DNA of 64,000 nt from Maylandia zebra. Taxonomy: Eukaryota; Chordata; Actinopteri; Cichliformes; Cichlidae. A model generated the notes under the pieces. It was not told the DNA's origin. It saw only the letters and a list, made by a program, of their open reading frames with translations, and searched no databases. Position 1 is the first letter of the stretch. Each line of letters starts with the position of its first letter. Positions 1-11,186 of this stretch are shown in pieces. The stretch lies in NCBI RefSeq assembly GCF_041146795.1, contig NC_135169.1:17003852-17067851 (forward strand). Direction: 5' to 3'. Position numbers and translations under genes: made by a program.

Positions 1-548
1 AAGTGCTAGTGGTTGTGAGTGGTGGTTCAGTCCATGTTATTATTGTGTGTTTGAGGGTACAGTTGTCCATTGTGGGTGTGTGTATGTCCAGTCCATGTGT
101 TAACGTGGGTCAGATGTCAGGAGGCAGAGTTCAGGAGTCTGACAGCTGTGGGGAAGAAGCTGTTCCGGTACCTGGTGGTCTTAGTCTGGAGGCTCCTGTG
201 GCGCCTCCCAGAGGGCAGGAGGGTGAAGGGTCCATGTGATGGGTGACTGGGGTCTCTGATGATTTTCCCAGCCCTTTTCAGACAGCGCTTCCTGTAGATG
301 TCCTTTATGGCAGGAAGTGGTGCTCTGGCAATGCGCTGGGCAGTTTTCACGATCCTCTGCAACGCCTTCCGGTCCGAGGCAGAGCAGTGCCAGTTGGAAC
401 AAACATGGTCTAAAGTCTTGTCTCCTCTGGTGTGGCAGGAGACATGTTGGTAGAATCTGGGGAGGACTGTCTTTAAGTTGGTGTGGTTGAAGTCACCAGC
501 AACAATAATCTTGATCTCTTGATTTGTTGGTAAAACACACATTGTCAA
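1..548 (-). mobile_element. L2/CR1-group LINE, internally deleted, 3' part
   Basis: The minus strand encodes an open 143-residue frame (548-117). It starts with an endonuclease-domain piece containing GDFNH and GDKTLDH, then jumps at about 398 straight into the C-terminal reverse-transcriptase tail (SASDRKALQR, KDIYRKRC, LPSGRRHRS). The palm domain between them is missing, so this is an internal deletion that happens to keep frame. Positions 1-397 are near-identical in content to 50535-50945, a second copy that keeps more of the RT. The 3' UTR runs off the left edge of the window. Confidence 0.85.
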
Positions 549-554
549 TCAGCA

Positions 555-1268
555 GCAATGGCAAAAACTGTTTCAGTAGTACATCTATAATATGAAGTTT
601 AATATCATAGATGCATCTACTAATCATATTGAACAAGTTCGAATCTTGGTGAGTCAGAGATGAGGTTTTCTGAAAATTTTGTGAATGCAATGAATTGAGA
701 AATATGTCCCAAAGGATTTTCTAAATGATACCATAGCTGCATCTACTAAGTCTTGGACAAATAAATCCTGGTGACCTTGACCTTGAGGTTAGAGGTGAAG
801 TTTTCTGAAAATCTTTCTGAAAATGAGTTAACTTGGGATTTGCAAATTCATACTATAAGTGCACGTTATCAAACAAATCAGGGACTGCAAAAATTCAAAT
901 TTTGTCAAACAAGAAATTCTGATGCTTACCAAATTTGTGAAGTTATTTCACATTTACTTACATAACCATAAACAAGAATTATCGTGTGGCTACATGACAT
1001 TTAGTTATTTCATCCATATTTTGAAAATTTGATGTGTTTCCATTACAACATAATATTTTCACTATATCACTATAACACAACCATGCTCAGACAATCAAGA
1101 AAAAATTTTATAAAGAATTTTTTGGAAATTTACACACATTTAACTCAAGTCACCTTATTCCAAAAACACACACTAAAACAAAAACATTAGAAGAATATCT
1201 AATAAATGTGGCCCAATCCTAGCAAGTGAATGGGTTGGACAATCTCCTTGATTTAGCTGACATTCCTT
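555..1268. repeat. Diverged dispersed repeat, left flank of the Harbinger element
   Basis: No gene is seen. The stretch is AT-rich and contains degenerate reiterations of 'ATAGxTGCATCTACTAA' and a 'GACCTTGACCTTGAGG' motif. The same order of motifs reappears at about 61890-63185. From roughly 920 onward the two copies can be read side by side (CATTACAACA, AATATTTTCACTAT, AACTCAA, TTATTCCAAA, CCCAATC). Confidence 0.65.
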
Positions 1269-1468
1269 TTAGGCTACGTTCACACTGCAGGTCTTAATGC
1301 CCAATTCCGATTTTTTGATCAAATCCGATTTTTATGTGGGCTTGTTCACACTACAAATAAAATGCGACTTCAAACGTGCTGTAGTGTGAACGGTTCACGG
1401 CCCTCAAAGCGACCCGCATGCGCAAAAGAAGACATCACGCACAACACGCTCTGTTTACGGAAGTAAAA

Positions 1469-3489
1469 ATGGCGGCTACAGAGCGAGTAGGTGTTGTTGC
1501 AGCAGTTTATCAATTTATGCACAGTCATAACCGACAAAATTTTAACAAATTAATCAGAGAAAGGAGGACACTGAGAAAAAAGAGAGTCCGTGCTTTAACA
1601 ATGGCCTTGTTTGGAGCAGTGGCTGCTACCTCCGTGCAGAGGTATATATGGACACGGAGTCGGAACCAGGAGTGGTGGGATTGGGATGTGAGAGGCTTCA
1701 CTGACACGGAGTTCATCCACAATTTCAGGATGTCAAGACAAACACTTGAATACCTCTGTCAGCGCCTTTCAGCTAGAATGCTTAGACAGGATACTCATCT
1801 CCGCCAATCCATACCTGTGAGCAAGCGCGTTGGAATCGGGCTGTATTGGCTGGCAACAGGCGCATGTTATCGGACCATGTCAAACCTGTTCGGAGTTGCC
1901 AAATCTACAGTTTGTTCCATCGTCCATGAATTCTGCTTTGCGGTCCGCTATGTCCTCATGCCTGAGTACATTAAATGGCCTCGAGGAGATGACCTGATAC
2001 AAGTTATTGAAGGCTTCAGACAGCGATGGGGGTTCCCACAGTGTGCCGGAGCAATAGATGGGAGTCACATTCCCATCACTGCTCCTGAGGACAATCACTG
2101 TGATTATTTTAACCGCAAAGGCTGGCACTCTGTCCTCCTTCAGGGCGTCGTCGACCATCAATTCTGGTAAGCATACTATGATCTACTAATTATGAAAAAA
2201 TTGAAAGGGAAAAAAAACATGCATTTGAATGGCTCAAACATATATACAGAGCTGGACAAAAAGTAGTCGCCTAAAGAATTATGCAAGTAACTGTTTGATC
2301 AGAAGTGTGATGAACATTTTGTGTTTTCCTTCAGTCTCTCTGTTTTCTCCTAATTACCCACATCTTTCCTGCTTCCAGTAATTCCCTATGCATTTTAACT
2401 CACTTTACTTGTATTGTTTTTTATGTAACATATTTTTAAATGATTACTATTAAATAAATGAGTGATCCTTTATAAATTGTCATAAGTAATCAACTGTGGC
2501 TCAATATAGTAGTGAACTGTTACTTTTACAAGTAAAACTACTCTTAAAAGGTAAAACTTATACTACCCACCTCACAGATTTCATATATTTTATTAAAATA
2601 TATTGCATTTTCTGTCACCCATACCCAGACCAAAAAGTATTGTTTGACTGATGGCCCGTAATATAAAGACTTGTTTTGGACTTTACGTTTCGCAATTTTG
2701 CCTTAAGTTATGAATTTATTTTGCTGTTTACATATCTCCTGATAATTATCCTTATTGCTGTTTTAGAGAAGATCAGTGCTTCAAAGGATAGTTGCAGACA
2801 TCTGTCAGAATCTGCAGATTTACAGTAGAAATAAAATGTTCACGTTTCCCAAACGTTGTCTTCCCAACAGTTTCACTAACATCTACACTGGATGGCCAGG
2901 AAGCGTCCACGATGCCAGGGTTCTCAAGAATTCTGAGATATACACAATGGCAGAGAGAGGGGAGCTATTTCCACCAGTCAGTATCTTTGAACACAGTGAA
3001 TTGTAATTAAAATTGTTTTACCATTCTACCTTGTTGATATATGTCACCTTGTATTCACATAATCTTTAGGTTACAGAAGAAATCATGGGTGTTGAAGTTC
3101 CAGTCATGCTGCTCGGTGACCCTGCATATCCCCTGCGAAGCTGGCTGCTGAAGGGATATGCAGATACAGGAACCCTAACTGAAGAACAACAATACTTCAA
3201 CCAGAGACACAGCAGAGCCAGGATGACAGTGGAGTGTGCATTTGGCCGACTTAAGGGTCGGTGGAGGTGCCTTGGGAAACGTCTTGATGTGGACATCCAC
3301 ACTGTTCCCACAATAATAGCTGCATGCTGCACACTCCACAATGTGTGTGAAAAACATGGTGAAGCTTACAATGAAACTGATAAAACTGATCTGCGTGATT
3401 CTAGAGGTACCGAAGGAGGCATCTTACCAGATGTTCAGCCAATAAGAATCAGAGAGGTGCTGACCCAATTTTTTCATAGTCAACGTTAA
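1469..3489 (+). CDS. Harbinger transposase (HARBI1-like, DDE_Tnp_4 type)
   Basis: Three exons are inferred: 1469-2166, 2871-2976 and 3070-3489, giving 407 residues. Introns start GTAAGC and GTCAGT and end CAACAG and CTTTAG; phases match at both joints. I chose ATG 1469 because MAATERV follows an upstream in-frame ATG at 1418 that lies in the subterminal repeat. A helix-turn-helix-like stretch ([11 protein letters not shown]) is at about residues 138-148. The catalytic triad is visible as D197 (AIDGSH), D285 (GDPAYP) and E323 ([13 protein letters not shown]). The family cuts and pastes its own element, needing the Myb-like partner for nuclear import and end binding. No stop or frameshift is seen, so the gene may be functional. 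The exon 1/2 joint is the least certain part. Confidence 0.88.
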
Positions 3490-3939
3490 GGCACAAAAGC
3501 CATGGGTTCATCTCATTGTCAATAAATTTGAGCTTGATGTTTAAGTGATGCATTCACAAAATTTAAAGTAAAGCATTCAAAGTTTTTTTTTTTATGGAAA
3601 ATATTTATTTTGACGTGTGTAACATGTACACTTCTTCCTCTGAGTACTGAAATTGCAATGTTGTTTGTCTCAAAACATATAAGTTTGCATATGAAAAGCA
3701 CAAATTAAATCTGAAAGAACCACTGTCCTCAGCAGTACTGAAAATCTCTAACAACAAACAAAGCATTTTTGGATGCAACGATAAATAACCAACACTTTGC
3801 ATTGAAAGTAAAGCCCCTCCAAAACAATATTAACATAACATTAACTGAAATATTTTTGGAGTATCCATTTAAAATACATTAAGTGAACCATGTGCAAAAC
3901 TTGCTTTTCATAACATTTAAACTAATGCCTTAAAGTAGT

Positions 3940-5644
3940 TTAATCCTGTTCATCTGGAGGAGGGTAGGATGACATAAAGGCCTGGTTAAAGGATGCATGC
4001 TGAGCCTGGTCTCGAGGGTTTGGTCGTTCTGGTCTAAAGGGCTGACCCGGATTGTGAGATGGTGAAAGGGCATTACCAAAAGGAAGAGGTTGAGCTAAAT
4101 CTTGTTGGAAAGACAGAGACTGATTGGACATCTCAAATAGTGGAGACTGAGATGAAGCCATGGGGTATGGAGGGGAATGGATGACTGAAGACTGTGTTGG
4201 GCAGTAAAGATGTGGAGCCTGTACTGCCTGCTGGTAGAAAGGTGGTTGTTGGCGTGTGATGAGCTGGGTCAACATGGACAGCACTTTAAGATCATGCTCA
4301 TGCTGAGCTGCTTGCATCTTCAACAGAAGCTCCGACTCATCATTCTTCAAGGCGCTTGTAATCTTGTCCGCAAATATTTCCAAAGTTGACTCCATCTTTG
4401 ACTTTCTCTTCCTGCTCTTGGCAGATGTATCTGTAAAGGGAATAGTTGTTTGTGTTATTTCAACAAAAGGATAATTTTTATGTTTGAAGGACAGAGGGAA
4501 TTTCCATATGCAGTTCTGGTACACACCTTGGAGAAATTAGAACATCACCATATCAGTACAGGTCAGAAATTAAGACTGGGGTATTTGATCATTTGAGTCA
4601 ACTCGTGGTTTTTATTTAAAAAACATTGTACAATCTACAGCATGTCTTACATTACAATCTCACCCTTCCCTCTCATTGACAAAATGAGTAGTATTAATTA
4701 AAAGATATGTGTGCTTTATCCATGCTTAGACATCTAGAGTAAAATTTAACTCATTATTTTGCCTTGTGAGGTCTCGACATGACACCTTACTTAGAAAAAA
4801 CGTTTTTATTCAATGTGATGATGAAAAGTTTGCAACAACAATGTTCTATTTGATATATGGGTTACTTACTTCTGGTTTGTGCATTCTTCTTTATGGAATT
4901 ATCTGCACTCACTGCAGATGAAGAACTTTCCTCTGATGCAGAATCAAATGTCAGTGACACAGGAGTATCCTCACCCAGTGTACAGGCGCCTTTCGAAAAT
5001 ACAACCATACAACCTATTAAAAAGTTATATACATGGTTACAGCTGATGTAGTTCAGCCTTCATTTAGAATTACGCTATTGCTGTCATATAGAATGTTTTC
5101 AATTTTTGTTCAGTAATTTATTCAGTTCTGTTATGTTTAGACATGTGTTATACAGTACGTTTAATGTAACGTTACTTGTACTTAGTTTTATTCTCCACAC
5201 ATGACTACAACAAGTTAGCCTACCTTTTTCACTGTTGAGGCTGGGAGCTGGACTGGCGCTAGCCCCTGGACTTTCAGGCTCCTCTTCAGCTGTTTCAATG
5301 GAGCTATCGATCAGCTCTATTGGCTGACAGCTGGGTTTGTCCCCCAAAATACGGTCAAGCTCATCATAAAACGGGCAGGTGACTCGACCACGTCCGCTTC
5401 GTTTGTTTATATCTTTAGCTTCTTTAAACTTGGCTCTGAGGCTCTTGACTTTCCTCTGACACTGTAGCCACGTTCGCCTGTGCCCTCGTCCAATCATTTC
5501 TTTGGCAATGCACTCGAACACAGCCCGGTTGCGATACGACCCTTCAAGTTTAGCTTGGATAGAATTGTCTCCCCATATGCTAATCAATTCCGCAACCTCA
5601 GTTTCGGTCCACTGACCCGCTCCGTCTCCAGTTTCCGCCGCCAT
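3940..5644 (-). CDS. Harbinger Myb/SANT-like DNA-binding protein
   Basis: Three minus-strand exons are inferred: 5644-5224, 4989-4870 and 4430-3940, giving 343 residues. Donors are GTAGGC and GTAAGT; acceptors are CGAAAG and TTTACAG; all joints are phase 1. Residues about 12-100 form a Myb/SANT/MADF-like trihelix (WTETEV, GRGHRRTWLQCQRKVKSL, CPFYDELDRIL), followed by an acidic linker, a basic KSRKRKSK patch and a Gln/Pro-rich tail ending PPPDEQD. In Harbinger elements this second protein helps the transposase enter the nucleus and bind the ends. It is convergent with the transposase gene, and the two stops are about 450 bp apart. The short middle exon rests on splice signals and phase only. 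Confidence 0.82.
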
Positions 5645-5949
5645 GCTTTTTTGGTTTGTCTTCTCCGGCGCTGATAATTGGCGTCTGTCTCGTGTCAGTG
5701 ACGTAAAAGACGGATTTAATGCGACCTGACCGTTCACACAGCAGTCGCTTTCTAAAACATCGGATATGTATCGGATTCAGTACCACATACGAAAGTGACC
5801 CAGATCGGATTTGAAAATATCCGATTTGTGCCGTTCACACTGTCAGACCATGATCGGATATGGGTCGCATAGGGTCAAAAAAATCGGATTTGATGCGCTT
5901 TCGCCTGCAGTGTGAACGTAGCCTTAGTGATCTGTAAGGAGGGACAAGA

Positions 5950-6213
5950 TGATTTCTCCCAGCTGTGTTTCCCTCTTGTCTCCCATTCCCTGATTACTCC
6001 AGTGTGTATTTTCTTGTGTTTTCCTTGCCCTCTGTTGCGTAGCTTTCTATTGTCGTAGTGTTTGGATTTGAGTTTGTAGTTCTATGATTTTGTTTTGTGT
6101 TCGGATTTTTTCTTTTTATCCAGCAATAAAAGCTGTGCTTTAAGGTTAACCTCCCGTCTCTGAGAGTCCTGCTTTAGAGTCCAATCCTGCCTGCCACATA
6201 GTGCATCATGACA
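5950..6213 (+). repeat. Fragment of the TGTCA...TGACA LTR-like family
   Basis: The fragment starts inside the element (CAGCTGTGTTTCCCTC) and ends in CATGACA. It has the same order of landmarks as the full-length copy at 25363-25978: CCCATTCCCTGATTA, then a CAGCAATAAA polyadenylation-type signal, then 'GTCCxxTCCTG' near the end. There is no coding capacity. Confidence 0.6.
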
Positions 6214-7589
6214 GTAACATTGTTTTGTTTCAATCTCTACACTAAAACCCCATTCCATTTTTTAAAATATGCATTTGGCTACAAAATCAAAATTTTGGCA
6301 ATTAAAGTGAGCAGGAAAATTGCTCTGTAGTTTTTGCAGCATTAACCTAGCCTGGCACATCTTTTAACTAGCTGCATAAAGCTGATACCAAGGAAAACAA
6401 ACATAATCTGGACAAGTAAAACCAACAATTTATGTCAGTTTCAGGTGACATTTGACCATGTTGAAATTTGGAGTTAGTAAATAGTCTGTCTGGAACAAAA
6501 GAGAAATTGTATTTGACAATTTCTCGTATCAGTCAGCTATAATTACATTTTTAAACTTGCCTAGTTTTGTATTTAAAAATATATATATAAATAATTTAAT
6601 TAAAAAAAAAAAAAAACTTGTGAAGGAAACAGCAATGCTACCTATGCCAGAAGCCCCAAAGACAGGCTACCAAAAATCCAGTGGGTTCTTCACACTTGTG
6701 TCAAGCCAGCCTCAACTTTGTTTTGTGTTCCCTGTGTATTCCATGTACTACGGGAAGAGATGTTGAAAACTGATTTCAAAATAAAGCCTGTGAGGTAGCA
6801 TAACATAAGCAGCATGGAAAGTGATAGGAAAAAAGCATCTGCAGACTGTTCAAGTTTCTTTTAATTGTCCTTTGTTTTCTGCCGTCGCCTTTCAACAATT
6901 ATTTCACAAAACATCAGAACCTGGCAGTTTCATATCTCACCTGCTTTATATAGAATTCCACTCACATCTGAACCTCATTAACCTCTTCCATTGAGAAAAC
7001 AGGGTAGACTAAATAACACAGTATAGACAAAGAAAAAGTAAACTCAATCTTCCACTTAACAAACTCATTCACCCAGCTGAATGGTTTGAAAAGTCAATCT
7101 CTTCACAAAATCTGACTCATGAGGTTATTTTAAAGAAAATAAACAATTTTACACAAAAGAAACTTCCTTCATTTGGTTACACCCAATTGACATGATCAAT
7201 GACATCATATCCTATAAAAACAGGAAGTACTGGGGCAGCCCTTCACAAATACCGGTTTCACAAATAGGACCTGCACAAAGGAACACACAATGGTAAGTAT
7301 AACCAAACTGCATAAACAAATGAAAGATTCAAATCAACTAATGATGAAGTGACCTTTAGCTTTAAGAACACTTGCACAGATGTAATGAATGTAACCAATA
7401 CTACCACAAACTACCACAGACCCAGGATAGTATGCAAGGTTACATGTGCTGTGTTTACATTAAAGCACTATGACTGACTATAAGATAACAGAACACAAAA
7501 GAACAATATATGCAAGTAACAAATGGTAAATTAATTCAGTCCTAGCCACTTTGTCACAAAGCCCAACCTTGGTGAATTTAGCTTCAACA
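6214..7589. other. Intergenic, no gene recognised
   Basis: AT-rich sequence with a 14-A run near 6602. I see no coding exon in either strand. The only feature worth naming is the promoter-like segment at 7211-7293, listed separately. Confidence 0.5.
7211..7300 (+). promoter_or_regulatory. Candidate TATA promoter with a minimal first exon
   Basis: TGACATCA (CRE/AP-1-like, about 7200) is followed by CCTATAAAAAC at about 7211, then about 75 bases, then ACACACAATG directly joined to GTAAGTATA, a perfect donor. This is the layout of a first exon that carries only the start codon. I could not find a convincing downstream plus-strand exon, so it may be an orphan promoter. Confidence 0.3.
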
Positions 7590-8434
7590 TTTACCCTGAT
7601 TTCAAAATAAAAGCCCACTTTGAGTGAATTAATAGACATATGTTAAGTACATAATAACAAATATAACTTAGTCCTGTTAAAAAACTAATATTAGATCCGC
7701 ATGACGTACCCTTCCACCCTAGTAGCACCCTGTCAACATCAAGGCCATCTTCTTTTACATTTCAAAGGAAAAGCCTTGTGAATTTTCATTTTCTAGACTT
7801 TCAATGTATTCAGAATGCTCTTGAAAGGAAATCTCATGTTTCCGCATACTAGTTGTACATTATACAACCACACAGTGATACCATGTCAATTTCAAGTCAG
7901 TCGGATTCATCTATTCATCCATCCATCCATCCATTCGCTTCCGCTTATCCTTTTCAGGGTCGCGGGGGGTGCTGGAGCCTATCCCAGCTGTCGTAGGGCG
8001 AGAGGCGGGGTACACCCTGGACAGGTCACCAGTCTGTCGCAGGGCTAACACACAGGGACAGACAACCAGTCACACTCACATTCACACCTAGTGACAATTT
8101 GGATTTTCCAATTAACCTATCCCCACAAACTGCACGTCTTTGGACGGTGGGAGGAAGCCGGAGTACCCGGAGGGAACCCACGCAAACACGGGGAGAACAT
8201 GCAAAGTCCACACAGAAAGACCCCGGCCTGATGTTGGAATTGAACTCAGGACCTTCTTGCTGTGCAGCAACAGTGCTAACTACCGTGCCGCCAGTCAGTC
8301 GGAGTTTGCTTTTTAAAATAAAAGCCCTTTCCAATTGCCCATATATCGTTGTGACTTTAGAATGCTCTATAAAGGAAACTTGCCATCTCCACAGGATAAT
8401 TACAGTCTATATTGACTGTAGAAAACCTCACACT
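7590..8434. repeat. Dispersed repeat, interrupted by a SINE-like insertion
   Basis: Segments 7590-7905 and 8293-8434 share blocks such as CCATGTCAATTTCAAGTCAGTC and GAATGCTCT with 23127-23240 and, in inverted orientation, with 29880-30235. No coding potential is seen. The unit resumes at 23127 after the 8435-23121 insertion. Confidence 0.6.
7906..8292 (-). mobile_element. SINE-like or LINE-tail retroelement with target duplication
   Basis: On the minus strand it begins GGCGGCACGGTAGTTAGCACTG, a tRNA-like head with an A-box-like TTAGCACTG and a B-box-like GAGTTCAATTCC. It continues with the widespread fish segment TTTCTGTGTGGA...ACATGC...CCCAGCTG and ends in a GGAT-type tetranucleotide tail. 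AGTCAGTCGGA is duplicated exactly on both sides (7895-7905 and 8293-8303). It is related to 42815-43166. Whether it is a SINE or an RTE-type (Expander-like) tail I cannot settle. Confidence 0.75.
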
Positions 8435-8500
8435 TGTCAAGGGGTTTAAAACTGACTCAAGCGCAGACCAGAAATCCTTTGCAAAGAAGACAGTGCATTT

Positions 8501-8506
8501 ATTTAC
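8501..8506 (-). terminator. Polyadenylation signal AATAAA
   Basis: The minus strand reads AATAAA about 110 bases past the stop at 8614, inside the terminal segment of the large unit. It would end transcripts of the recombinase-like gene before the element border. Confidence 0.4.
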
Positions 8507-9240
8507 AGTGGAAAACACCAGGTGATAATATATACAGAATGTGGCAGGGGAAAAGGGTCCGAGGGTCCAGGGAAAAGGGAATTAGTCCAACAGAAACTTC
8601 CTCAGCAGTTCGTTCACACACACTCATTTGGTTTACGCTGCATTGCAGTGATTCGATTTGTTACATAGAATTTTACCGCTGTCCAGCTTCTTTTTTTAAG
8701 TGCTTTCGGTGAAGCCTCAATACAGGCAACGCACTCTGACTTTCCTGGTATTTTACCAGACTCAATGAAGGACATTGGTGTCTTTTCCACAGCATTGACC
8801 TCAGCTGATGTCCAAGTCATCTTCTTTGATGTTCCTAAAATAGAAAAGAAAGTAACTTAATACAGTTCTAATAATTAATTTAAGATAAATTAACACAAAC
8901 TAAAAGGGTAGAAACTGCAGTTTTAGGGTAATTGTTGGGTTTGCAAATGTAAACTTCTGCAAACTAAACCACTCAACTATGACCTTTGATAGCAACTTTA
9001 TGGATGAGAAAAAGAAAACTTAATGCAAGTCAGCCAGTTCAGATACAACAGAAGCAGGAGAGGAGTCAAAGAAATCCTGCAGGTTAGGTTTACAGGGTCT
9101 GTACCCCAGTATCTGACTCCATCCTCACTCTGAAATGGAAAACCCGGATTATACCTCATCACCAAGTTAAACTCAGAATTTTATCCAAACATGTTTTCTG
9201 GCACAGAGCCCTGATTCCTGGAATCCTCTTGTCCAGAATT

Positions 9241-9438
9241 AAGAAAGTGTACTTTATTGATCCCCGTGGGGAAATTCCTCTCTGCATTTAACTCATTCAC
9301 TCAGTGAAGCAGTGGGCGAGCCATTGGGCGCCCAGGGAGCAGTGTGTAGGGATACCTCAGGGTAGCTGTTCAGGGGAATCGAACCCCCGACCTTCCGATC
9401 ATGGGGCCACCACTCTACCTACTGAGCTATCCCTGCCC
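9241..9438 (-). mobile_element. tRNA-derived SINE
   Basis: The minus strand starts GGCAGGGATAGCTCAGTAGG (A box) and has GGTTCGATTCC (B box) at the expected spacing, then an unrelated body ending GGGGATCAATAAAGTA, a common fish SINE tail. The tRNA cloverleaf is not completed and no separate 3' acceptor stem is present, so it is not a tRNA gene. It lies in an intron of the recombinase-like pseudogene. Confidence 0.88.
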
Positions 9439-9831
9439 ACAATATAATATGAGATAAAGACTTCTGTCTGTATTCACCCACCCAAGGAGTATGACTTTGG
9501 TTGCTTCAGGTTAAAGTATTCACATACAGGAACTCTCAAAAAAGAGCTGACAGATGAAGAAGTGTTTTTCTGTTAAGTAACAAAAGTAAATTCTTTGACC
9601 AGTAACAGTCTTTTTGGACAAGAGCATAATAACCAGCTAATCAACGAGATAGTTAGCCTTAATTAAGAAATTTGGCACACATTTTATCCACTGTAACGCC
9701 TCTAAGTTTGCTTAGAGGTTAAATTAAGACAGGTATCTCAGATGTGCGGTAGGTGTGAGAAGTACCTGTTTTAGGGTCATCAATGTCAGATCCAGTCTCC
9801 ATTCTTCTCTTAGGTGTTGAGGATGCTGTTT

Positions 9832-9860
9832 AAAAAAAAAAAAAAAAAAAATCAAATAAT

Positions 9861-9901
<41 letters not shown>
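9832..9901. repeat. Poly-A run plus (TA)n microsatellite
   Basis: Twenty A's at 9832-9851 are followed by about 19 TA units at 9864-9901. On the minus strand the A-run becomes the polypyrimidine tract of the acceptor of the exon at 9825-9766. Confidence 0.9.
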
Positions 9902-9903
<2 letters not shown>

Positions 9904-10703
9904 CATTTCTGTGTTTATAAAAACTACAAAAGAATAAAAACAGGTACCATCTAGTTAGTCTGCTGGATACCTGTGGGTGTTTCATCAAACTCATTGGAAG
10001 TTGGCTGGCTTTTCGATCTTTGGGATCATTTGACAAAAAAGAAAAAGTCAGTAATGGTATATGGTTGAACTCAGTGCCCATTCAGCCTTCACACTATGCA
10101 ATGTATTTTTTGTTAGACGTATTAACTGTATGTAAAGATGACTGGTATGTCTCCACATCTTTGCACTATTCAAACATTAAGCCATAACAACAAGCGCAGA
10201 CATCTTTTGCTTGTCGTTTGGACCAAGAGTCTGCACAATAGTGATGGGGCAATGCAGCAAGGGATGTAGTTCTTGTCCATCCACCTGCCAGAAACAAACT
10301 GAAATCAGCTGTCAATAATGACAACTCACAGCCTTTTTATAACATTGAAGTACACTTCAAACCAAACTGATAAGAAAATTTAACAACTGAACATACATTC
10401 ACGTGATAAGAACTAAGTAAAAAGAGAGAAACTCTTTCGGAACAATTTATTTGGGATGCACTTTGAGGTTTTAGTTTATCCCCTTTGTTAACTAGTGATG
10501 GGATTTCCGGCTCTTTTTAGAGATCCGGCACTTTCGGTTCGGCTCACTAAAAAGAGTCGGCTCTTTCGGCTCCGAACCGGCTCTTCAGGTTGTTTTGTTG
10601 CTTTAATTAATTTATTATTAACAATAATATAAAATTATGCACAAAAGGAATTACTAACGTAAAAACAAGTGATTTTATTTATATATGTTTATATATAAAT
10701 ATA

Positions 10704-11186
10704 TGCGGTGGCCCCTAGAGACAAAACATGTACAAACTCCAAAATACATTTCTAGCATGAACTGAACTTCCAAAGCAGAGCTACTAGATCACTTAAATTA
10801 CACAATTGAAAGCATGTGTGTATTGTTTGTGTATTTATACACAGGCACTCATATATATATTCAAATAATTTAAAAAAAAAAAGTTCATTTACCTGTTATT
10901 ACCACACACCAAATCCGGTCGTTGGTACTTGCTGGCTTGTGTAGCCACAAGATAACAAAGGCTCAACACTGCGCCTAGCATCCTGGAGCACTTCTGTTGT
11001 CTTTTGTACGTGTTTTGAGTTTTTATGTGCTTCTGAGTTTTTACGTGCTTCGGAGTTTGTACGTGTTTTGGAGTTTTTACGTGTTTTGGAGTTTGTATGT
11101 GTTTTTACGTGTTTTGGAGTTTGTACATGCTTCAGAGTTCGTACGTGATTTGAAGTTTGTATGTGCTTTGTCTCTAGGGGCCACCG
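10704..11186. mobile_element. Nested MITE carrying an 18-bp minisatellite
   Basis: CGGTGGCCCCTAGAGACAAA (10706) is matched inverted by TTTGTCTCTAGGGGCCACCG ending 11186. TAAATATA lies on both sides (10696-10703 and 11187-11194), an 8-bp duplication. The left end then has two extra bases (TG). From about 11005 to 11170 the inside is a tandem array of 18-bp units of the form GTGTTTTGGAGTTTGTAC. Confidence 0.8.
11005..11170 (+). repeat. 18-bp minisatellite, about nine units
   Basis: Units vary between GTGTTTTGGAGTTTGTAC, GTGCTTCGGAGTTTGTAC and GTGTTTTGGAGTTTTTAC; one unit is shortened. The period of 18 keeps an open frame with a six-residue repeat (xxSFYV), which I take as a by-product of the repeat and not as a protein. 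Confidence 0.9.

Larger units (their letters stand above)
1272..5923. mobile_element. PIF/Harbinger DNA transposon, apparently complete
   Basis: The two ends read GGCTACGTTCACACTGCAGG inward as a perfect 20-bp terminal inverted repeat. TTA lies immediately outside both ends (1269-1271 and 5924-5926), the 3-bp duplication typical of this superfamily. Subterminal regions are rich in AATCCGATTTT-like repeats on both sides. Inside are the two genes expected of an autonomous Harbinger: a DDE transposase on the plus strand and a Myb/SANT-like protein on the minus strand. Both can be spliced without stops. Length is 4652 bp. A related fragment lies at about 27619-27850 and an empty paralogous target at about 63160. 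Confidence 0.93.

Noticed and set aside
9370-9438. A tRNA gene on the minus strand
   Set aside because: A and B boxes are present but the acceptor stem does not close and a SINE body with a standard fish tail follows; it is a tRNA-derived SINE.
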